The notes beneath the pieces were generated by a model. The model saw nothing but the letters and a program-made list of their open reading frames with translations. It ran no database searches and was not told where the DNA came from. Shown here one piece after another: positions 52,362 through 61,800 of a stretch of DNA of 64,000 bases. The stretch is from an uncultured Prevotellaceae bacterium (GTDB lineage: Bacteria; Bacteroidota; Bacteroidia; Bacteroidales; Bacteroidaceae). The stretch's first letter is position 1, and the number at the start of each line of letters is the position of its first letter. The stretch lies in assembly GCA_946185285.1 (NCBI GenBank), contig CAMHIS010000002.1, forward strand, positions 18,537 through 82,536, in the 5' to 3' direction. The translations under genes were made by a program, and so were the position numbers.

Positions 52362-52541
52362 ATCGAGTAGGAGGTGAACACTAATCCGAGGTGTTCACCT
52401 CTTTTCGTGTTCACTTGTCCTCTCACACCACCGTACAAGCGGTTCCGCATACGGCGGTACCTTGTCTTTAGCTGTGCGCTTGCCGCTATTAGGCCGCGCC
52501 CGGGACTTCCACCCGTTAGATTATGCCCATGTCGGGCGAAC
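52362..52541 (-). mobile_element. ORF-less group II intron-like remnant
   Basis: On the minus strand the 5' end GTTCGCCCGACATGGGC and GGTGGAAGTCC resemble the first part of bacterial group II introns. The segment 52427-52458 folds like domain V, with a 9-bp lower helix of ACCGCCGTA against TACGGTGGT, a bulge and a short upper helix. A domain VI-like stem follows and the end is CCTCCTACTCGAT. Most of domains I-IV and any reverse transcriptase are missing, so the element is about 180 nt. The call is from remembered consensus, not a search. Confidence 0.6.
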
Positions 52542-52542
52542 C

Positions 52543-52583
52543 AAAAAAAACCGTACTGCAAAGAAAGCGTACGGTCTTTTTTT
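52543..52583. terminator. Bidirectional intrinsic terminator
   Basis: The stem ACCGTAC / GTACGGT is flanked by A8 on the left and T7 on the right. It sits 15 nt past the stop of the small 66-residue gene and would end the leftward giant-protein transcript. Confidence 0.8.
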
Positions 52584-52597
52584 CATTTATCTGTCAG

Positions 52598-52798
52598 TTA
52601 CTCCTCATCGTAGTCGTCCCAATAGTCGTCTCGGCCTTCTCGGGAGAGGACATCCTCGTCAGAGTACGTGAATCCTCTGTTCTTCGTGCTGAGCGTGCCT
52701 TGCTCTTTCAGACCGTTAATGACCGACATTTCCGTCAGCAGGTGCAGCTCGACGGGCAGTGCTTTAGCACATGGGGTTACATAAGTCTTCTTCTTCAT
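52598..52798 (-). CDS. Small protein downstream of the giant surface protein
   Basis: The 66-residue product begins MKKKTYVTPCAKALPVELH and ends in an acidic RDDYWDDYDEE tail. Short proteins opening MKKxTYxTPxxxxxxxE are common near envelope genes in Bacteroidetes, but I know no function. It lies 18 nt after the giant gene on the same strand, just before a terminator, so the two are probably co-transcribed. A +1 shadow frame covers the same DNA but has no family-like features. Confidence 0.65.
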   Translation of the reverse strand: MKKKTYVTPCAKALPVELHLLTEMSVINGLKEQGTLSTKNRGFTYSDEDVLSREGRDDYWDDYDEE

Positions 52799-52816
52799 CG
52801 TTATCCTCCTTCCCCT

Positions 52817-55800
52817 TTACTTAACCATAATCTTTCGTCCGTTCCTGATGTACACGCCAGGACGCTTCAACCGCTCCACGCGCCGACCTTGCAGGTCGTA
52901 GGTTGCGCCCTCGTTGACAGCGTTACGCACGGTCCTGATGCCCGTGGCATCGCCAAACTCAAAGAAGATGGCGCGAACGCCTGGGTCGTTGACCGACAAC
53001 GTACCGTAATAAGCCTTATTGGCGGGAATAGAAACCGTCGTCACGTCACCCTTAAAGTATCGCGGGAAGAAGCCCACGCGACCGGTGTAGTACCTTTTGC
53101 CACCTACGACGACCGACTCCTTACTGAACAGGCAAACCTCCTTGTTCTGATTGTCAGCCAGCTTCAGATACGAGCCGCCAAGCACATTTCCCGTAATCGC
53201 TGCCGAAGGCTCGACGGTGGGAATGACGAACGTCACCTCCGTCTGGCCACTCACCGAGCGGAAGATGACGGGCGTGGCGGCGGGCACGTAGCGGTTGCTG
53301 TCCTTCCATTCGGCCTTGTTCTGGTGGATGTCTATCGACTGGCAGAAGAGCGACTTCTCGCCGTTCAGGTAGTACGTGTACTCTTCCTGGGAAGCCTGCT
53401 TGGCGTGCTCCAGCAGTCCGATGAACGGCTCGGCGTCGCCTTCGCTCACCATCTCGAGGTCGAAGGGCACGTAGAGCGACGTATAAGTGTAAGGCAGCTT
53501 GCTGTACTTCTGAGGCAGTGTGCCATAGTCCGGATCGCCATCGAGCAGCGGCTCACCGTTATGCCCGGGATTGAGCTTCATCTTGAACGGCATCTCGGCC
53601 TCTCCGGTGCCCACCTTCTGCAAGTAGAAGCGGGTCTTGAACTGGCCAGCCTGCTCGTCGAAGCATTGGTCGGTGCTTGTCTCGGTGGCGGTTGAAGTAC
53701 AACTCAGGTAATCGTGTGGCATATCACCCGTGAGGCTGGCAATCTTAATCTGCGCGATGGCACCACCAAGGTTCTCGTAGCGACACTTGTAATTCTTAGC
53801 ATCGATGGAGTTCAAACCAGTGTGGTCCAGACTGAGTCCCTGTGTCTTGATGAAGTAGCGAGGATAGCCGTTCTCGGTATCGTCACTTGTAGTACCCTGG
53901 AACCAGAAGATGGTGGAAGGATCGTATTCTGCAGCAGTCTGTGTTTCCACCTTCAGGTTTCTGTTATATCCGTCAGAGCCTGTACGTTCCCTGTCATCAA
54001 GATAGCCACGAATGTACTTGTGCTCGTCGCTACCGTCTTCCTGCGTATATGGCACGATGCGGTAGTAACCCTGCGTCATCTGCACGATGTTCGTCGGCTC
54101 GTTGATGATGTTGTGCAGGACGGTCTTCTCTTTCTCTGTGGCTGTGCCTGCGAGGAGCTTGGCCTTGATGTTTGCTACATCAACGGTCTTGCCGTCAACC
54201 GTGACTTCAGTGCCATTGGCCACACCGTACTGCAGTGCACCCACGAAGCCGGCATACTTCACATACTCCGCCAGCGTAGCGTCAGAGAGGATTTCCAGTC
54301 GGAAGTTGGCTGAGCTGTTCTTGTTCAGATAGGCCATCGTCTTGAGGTCATTCGGAATAATCGCAGCACTACCGTTGTAGTTGTTGCCGACGTATTCGTA
54401 AACAGAAACTGGATTGCCAAACTCATCCTCCATAGTTATCTGCTCTTCTGTATAGACGGGATGCATCCAGAAGTTGTAGCTGTACTGACCGGTCATCATC
54501 TCGAAGATGTTTTGCGAGTCGTTACTGTTCTGCTCAATCTGGTAGCCGTCACCATGTCCATCCTTGTAATCCATCACACGCAGGTACTCATCGTAACGCT
54601 GGTCAGGATCGTAGCGGTTCAGCATCTTGAAGCCGTACGGGTCGCCGATGACGCACCACTCGAAGTTGTTCAGGTAGAGCTTGTTTTGTACCAGTGCCTG
54701 GCTGACGCGCAGCTTCGGCGAGGTGTCACGATAGACCATCTTGCCTTGCTCGCCGTTCGGGCGGTGGTTGTTCACGAGGTAGTACCAGTGCTTGCCCTTG
54801 TAGGTCTTGTCATCATTGGTACTCCACTTGAACGGAGCCTTCGTCTCGAAGTCGTAGGTGACGTGGACATAGAGGTACGGGTCACTTTCGCTTCTTCTGT
54901 CATTATAGGCTTTCACCATCGCTTGAGAAACGGTTTCCACTGTTGAAGTTGCCGTTGCGGTCTCAGTTGTCTGAGCATCCCAGTTGTAGGTATATTGGCA
55001 GAATGCACGTTTCCAGTTTGTCGGCAGCACATCATCCAGTTTCTTGTCCAACTTCTGGTAGGTGTCAACCGTAATGACCTTATTTTCCGTATTCGTACGC
55101 AGCGTCTTGTCAGAGAAGTGCAGAACGAACTTTATCTTCACCACACCGTTGGTGTTGGTAAACTCAGCACTGGTGCTATGATACGAACTGGTTGTCTGGA
55201 CGCCAGCCGTACAATGAACATAGACTTTCGTCTGTTCATCGTAGATGTCACACAGTTCACCCGTCGCGTCGTCCATCAGGTCGAACGACGTACCAGCTTC
55301 TGACACCGTTAATGCACTGCCGTCAGTTGTCAGGTAGGACTCCGAGCTCTTGTTATAAAACTTCACGCTGTATGGAGTACCTACTAAAGCCCAGCGGTAC
55401 TGGTCATAATCAGTTTTATTTCTAATGACTTCAACATCTTCGCTGGTATGTGCCATTGCACTTCCATTATAGTACAAATACTTGGAATTTCCAGGATAGT
55501 GCATTTCATACCAACACTTGTCAGCAATACTGCTCGCGTCTGCAATACTGCTCACCACATCAGCCTCCGTGACGAACTCCGGTGCACCGCTGTCTAACTT
55601 GTAGGACACGTAGATGTCAGTAGCAGCATTGACGGTATGTTCGGTGATTTCCGTCGTACATGCAGCATCGCTGTACATCTTCTCATAGTCGCAGAAGTGA
55701 CGCTTGACGGATGCCGGAAGGTCTTCGATGGTCACTACGACGTTCTCGTCAACGACCTTCGTGTCGCTGGCCACCTCCGTGTAGGTGGTCGCACCGGTCT

Positions 55801-58800
55801 TCTCCATGACGTGCCACGTCACGTCGTAGTGGTTGAACACATCCACGAGATTCCACTCCACCTGATTGATATTCGGCACCGTCGTGCTACCATTCTCAAA
55901 CGGCGGAACGGTCATATACAGTCTATTTTTATTGGTTTTATCTGCCTGTGAGGTCAAACTGTAGGTGTAACGCTCGGGGGTCTCAATGTTCCAGAATACA
56001 TAGTAGTTGTCACCACGCTGGATAATCTCCCAGTGTGAGTACTGACCGTAGCTCTCAGTATCGCTATCGTCCGTCTTCAGGTCGTCCGTCAGCAGGACAA
56101 GCGTACCAGCAGCCTCATCCGGTGCTGTAGCGCCAGTTTCGGTCGGCACCTTCACGGCAAGCGCGTAGTTGTCGGCAAACTCACCCATGCTCACGTTGTG
56201 AATCTGCAAGTCGTACGGGTCGCCGGTAAACTTCCAGCGGTAGATGTCTGTTATGTCAGCTTTCACTTCGCTCAGTCGACTATCGGATAGAGTAGTATAG
56301 CTGCCTGCATTCGACGTGCTCTTCGCGCCCTTAGAAGAATAGGCATTGCCGTGACGGGGGCTGTTGTCCAGATAGTACAGCCGCTCGAAGGCTTCCTGGT
56401 CCACGGTATAGGTAGCGATGAACTGACGCTTGGTCTGGTCCTTGCCGCCGTAGTAGGACAGGCCGTCGTGGGGCACAGGGTCTGACACGCTGGTATTCCA
56501 GTCATACTTCTGGTAGTACGTATAGTTGCAGAACGCATGGTTGAAGTCGCGAGCATTGCCGATGGCATTACCCGTAGCACGGAGGTCATTGGTGGTGATG
56601 CGCGCGTCGGTAGTACGTGCCGTGTTGCTGGGGTTCATCTCCAAGGCATACATACGGTAGTCCTTTTCGGCAGTGCTGCTGACAGCCCCCTCCTTGAACA
56701 CGCGCACGGGCACGATGATGTAGCGGAAGCGTGTATTGCCACCGGCGTTGTCGGTCATGGAGAACAACTTGTTCTCGTTGGTGCCCGTGACGTTCAGGTA
56801 GCGGCCGGTCTTCGTGCTGCGGAAGTGGGTCTCCGTACTGGTATAGGCTCTACCGCTCACGATGGGCAGGTCGAAGGTGATTTCCTCGGTGTCAGTCGTT
56901 CCGTCAGCTTCCTTGTCGGCGAAGGTTATCTCAAGGTCTTTATTGCGCTTGATGTCCCTGTCGGCAGCACGGTTGTAGAGCTTGAAGCCGTAGGGGTTAC
57001 CCACGATGGCGAACTGGTGCTTCAGGTCGCGCGGCGTACCCACGGTGCTGTTGGGCTTGAAGGTGTAAGGACTTTCGGTGGTTCCCTCGCCCTCAACGTC
57101 CATCAGGTTGTAATTGTTGAAGCCCCATACGCCCAGCATGTAGTACTGGTAGTCGCGCTTGTCCCAACCTGGCTGGCTGAAGACGGGCGCATCGGCGGTA
57201 TAATCCCACTTCACATAAACCGTCTCGTTGAGGTTGTCGCTGGCGTTAGTCACCGCGTTGGTCATCTCGGCATCGCTATAGAACGTGTATTCGCAATAGC
57301 GGCGCTGCATGTTGGTATGATTGAAGATGGCTGACAAATCGTCACCAATGGACACGCCGTGGATTTCAGCATCAGCGATTGCGCCGTTGGCCGCATCTGC
57401 CATATAGTTTCCTTCACGGTCATAGAGCTTGAAGGTAACAATCTTGGCATCGGTCTCCTTTTTCCAGGTCAGTTTCACCTGAAGATTACCATTAGGATTG
57501 ACTGTTACTCCCAACTTGCCATTACTATTTCCATCCTGTCCTAAATAGCCGTATGTTGCCTGACCGCTAAGAGAACCCTGCGGACGGAACTGCAGCACAA
57601 ATCCAGATTCACCCATACCTTGGCATACCTCCCATGTGTCAACGACATTCTCAGTTCCTTCCGGTTGAACGGTTGCTGGCAACTGAATCGGATTGTTGTT
57701 GATTTCCGACGGTATTCCCAAATAGCTGGTTGAACCTAAGTAACGGTTGACTATCTTCACGTTGTACGGCGTTCCCATGAGTGCCCACTGGCCTTTCTTG
57801 TTGTCATTCGTATCAACGTCACCTGCTTTAAAAGAACCACTGACCAACTGGTTGTTGCCGTCAATAAAGAATGTCCTATTGTTAGAAACCATAGAGTACC
57901 ACTCCACCTTATTATTGGTCGGCGACGGCATGACAATGGTTGTATTATCGTTCTTGTCAAGTGTTCCCCACTTGCTGGTATCCAGCGTGTAGCTGACATA
58001 GACAGCCTTGTTGGCAGTCACGGTAGCATCATCTACCTGTCCGCTGATGGCATTCTCGCAAGCCTGGTCGTAGTAGAACGTCTGTCCGCTGGCAGCATAG
58101 CGCTCCAAATAGAGCGGCACGAACGGAGTTGACCATGATGCATTCTTATTATAAAAACCTTCCAACGTGCACTCAACTTCCTTGTTGGCATCTACAATGT
58201 TAATAGAAATAGCAGGAAGTTGAGTGAATACCAGTTCACCCGTCGTCTGCCTTGAGCCATTGTTGTTCTGCCACTCAAAACCATTATAGTACACATAGCG
58301 GCTATGGGCACGGTCATAAAGAATGGCATTGCCGTTGCTCTCGTCAGCATTGTAATAGACGATGGCGTATGGTGTAGCATCGGTAATGTTGGGCTTCAGG
58401 TGATCCATACGTCCGTTGTTTGAGGTATTGGCATTCTGCTGTACATACCAGTGTGCTGCCTTGTTATACAGCTTTGCGTTGTACGGGTCAGCTGTATTGC
58501 CCTCATTGCCAAATTGCCATGCAAACGAGTTGTCGAGGAAAGGCATTGTCTTCGTAGAGAGCAACGATGTGGCCTCACTGCTAGCTCGATCCTTGTTCTG
58601 GTTCGACATCCACCACAGATTTTCGGCATTTTTTTCACCATTTCTGCTGACAGCATGCATAAAGTGGTCCTGCGTGTCATAGATAATCCAGTCTTTGCTG
58701 CCGAAATCTTCCTTAACCTTGTAGCTGACATAAACCTCGTCGCCGCCGGCAAATGAAGTCTTGGTAGATGAGGTACGGTTGTCTATGGCATCCTGTTGTG

Positions 58801-61800
58801 AGCTATGGAAGTAGTACTGCTCCACCATCGGACTCTGGTATTGCTTCTCTACGGCAAAGCCTGCGCCCGTATGGGTCAATGCGCCGAAGACATCATTACC
58901 GCTGTTGTCCACAATGTGGTAGGTAATGGAGCCTGTCGAGAGCTGGGTGGTCTGAGCGTGGCTTGCGTCAGCGGCAGGCTGGGCTGCAGCCTGAGCTGCC
59001 AGCGTTGAGAACCCGTCAACTACGTGTCCGTGGTCGAAACGCGGCATCAGTCGCATGTTGCCGTTGGCATCCTGCACGGCCATGAAGGTGGCGTTGGTAA
59101 TGAACAGGTCCACATTGTCCTGACCCTCTCCATTGGTAGCAGCAGGACGGGAGCCTGCAGTCAGCGTCACAGCCATATTGCCATTGTATGTGCCTGCCAT
59201 ACCGCCGACACCGTCAAGATTGCCTCTGACAGCGTTGGTAGTAAAGAACTTTGTCTGATCGCTGACATTCTGTATCTGCAGATTATAGGGGTCGAAGCCC
59301 TGCTGGCCGTTATTGTAGTAATTGGTATTAGTCGTCTCCTCGTTGATTGACGTCCCCCCCGTTTTGCCGTCGGCGTCCAAGTCGTACTTGTAGCCCATCT
59401 CCTTGTCGATGTCGAAGTTTGGCTTCAGATACCACTTGTCAGCGCTGGCAGCGTCAGCCACGCCAGTGATGTTGCTCCCGTCAGCCTTGGCATAAGTGCC
59501 GCCCTGGCTGATGACGAACTTCGAGGCACTCGTACCTGCTGCTGTAGCAGCACCGGTATAGCTCATGGCATACTCGTCTTTCACGTCGTATGTGACGTAG
59601 ATGTCGCCGATGTTCTTATACTTGTTGAGCACGATGGGATAGTCAGCCAGTGAGGTACCGTCGGAGTGAAGTGTCTTAACGGTGTACTTATGGTAGCCCG
59701 ACACCTTGGTGCCCGACTCCCAGAAGTGGTATGCCTTCACCATCGGACTGTCATACTTCCTGATGGCTGCCTTCATCTCGGCCTCGTGCTCGCTGCCTGG
59801 AGTGGCGATAGGCTTGCGCATGATTTCCCAACCATGGTTGTCAAGCAATACCAGCACGCCATTCAGGTCGATAGGCTCCAGGTCGAACGTCTCGCCCATC
59901 GTGACGGTCTGATACCAGTGGTAGTCGTAGGCGTATGTCTTGTTCTCCTTCTTTGACGGTTCACTTGCATTGATTGGCCTGCCGTATGCCCAGTTCTGGT
60001 AGCGGTTCAGGGAGATGCCCTTGCTGGTGAAGTCGGTGTTATGGAGCTCAGTGGTACTTAACGTACCATTCTTGCTTATCGTCTCGTACGTCTTCCAGTA
60101 CTGCTCCATGGCGCTTACCGTGCGGCGCTCGCTGGTCGTGCCGTCGCTGATGGGGTCTACGGTCACCAGCTTGTAGTTGTGCGATGTTCCAAGCATCATG
60201 TATACCGTTGGCACATTGTCGGCACTGCCGCCAGTCAGCCCGGTGTCCTTGACCTGCGGGTCGTCGCTGATGGTGTTGGTTACCACAGTCTGTGTCGTAC
60301 TATTATAATAGGTACGCAGGTAGTTATAGTAGTTCGTGCCTCCGTTCGTATGGGTCTCCTTCCACGAGGTCACTACGACGTGATAGGGGTCGCCCGTCTG
60401 GCTGACGATGAACCAAGGCCAGCGTTCGCGGGTGGTCGATGCCGACTGGCTGTCGCTCTGCCGCTTGTTCTCGCCATAGATATACAATGCACCGTCGCCG
60501 CAGGTGTACGGATAGATGGCCTGGTCCTGGTCGCCCAGCTTGTCGCTGCTCTCCTGGTAGAACTGCTGACCGTTCTTGAACTTTATCATATACATGGTGG
60601 TGTACGCCGCGGCATTACGCACCATGGTATTGTCCGTTGCACTACGAGGTTGTCGAGCTGTCGGGTCTACCTCGATGAGGTCAACCTCGTTGCCCACCTC
60701 GTAACCTATATAGACGGTAGTCCCTGTATAGGTGGCCCAGTCAACGAGGTTACTGTTATCGGCTGCCTGTGCGCTGGCTTTACCTTCTTCTGTTCCGTTA
60801 TAATATTTGTAAAGTGTTACCAGCGGGCTGCGCCAGCTGTTGTCTATCGGGTCGCCGTTGCGTCCCGACACGCTGTTCGTCTCTTCCACTCGTGTCTTGC
60901 TGACGTTGCTCTCGGTGAACAGTTCATTGCCCTGCTTGTCTACAAGTATCAGCGTGTAGTTGTCTGAGCCAGCAGTGATGTCCTCCACGCCTGCTGTGAT
61001 GGCCAGCACGCTGCCTTGGCCGCCCAGCGATGCATTGTCAGAAGAGTATTGGTCTGCGTCGTTGATGACGGCATGCGCACGGAAGTTGTAGGTGCCAGCG
61101 CCGATAGGAGTGAACAAGTAGGTAACGGTAACTACACCCGTCTCGGCATCCTTCGAAGCTCCCGTCACATTTGTTCCGTTGTATACGGGACTAACTTCTT
61201 CCCAAACGCCAGTGCTTGTCTCCTGTTCGATGACGAGGTAGGTGACGTTGTTCACCTCCTTGTTGTCGGGTGTGGCGGTGGCTGTCAGCGTCACGGGGTC
61301 ATCCACGTAAGGCGTGGTGGTGGAGGCCGTCAGGTGGACGGTGGAGGGGTGTTCCAACGGTGAGTTGTCCACCCAGTGGAAGGTAAGTCTTGAATTGGAA
61401 CCTGCATTGTCAATCACTGCCGTGTGCGTTTCTCCTATACCCGTGTTGTAATGGCCAAGGTAAAGGTAGGGTGCATTGCCATTGAACACTGCCGTTGGGC
61501 GTAGGAAGATGTTATCGGAACCGCCGAAACGCGACAAAGCTTCAAATGAAGTGAACACATCAGCTGTTCCTGCTGCATAAATCTTCAGCGGGTTTATTGT
61601 CACATCGTCCTTGTGAATACCCACATACGCATTAGCTCCATAATAGCGGTTGATAATCTTTACATTGTAGGGGGTTCCCGTAAATGCCCACTGTCCGCGC
61701 TTGGAGTCATCGGTGGCTGTATTTGTGGTAATGTCCGACACGGTACAGTGCGTCACGGTAGCGGGCAGCGTTCCGCTTGATGCCTGGAAAGGTTTAGCAC

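Noticed and set aside
52523..53695. A 390-codon plus-strand open frame
   Set aside because: It lies opposite the small protein and the giant gene, starts inside the group II-like element and has no recognisable domain. The minus-strand frames have signal peptide, repeats and promoter.
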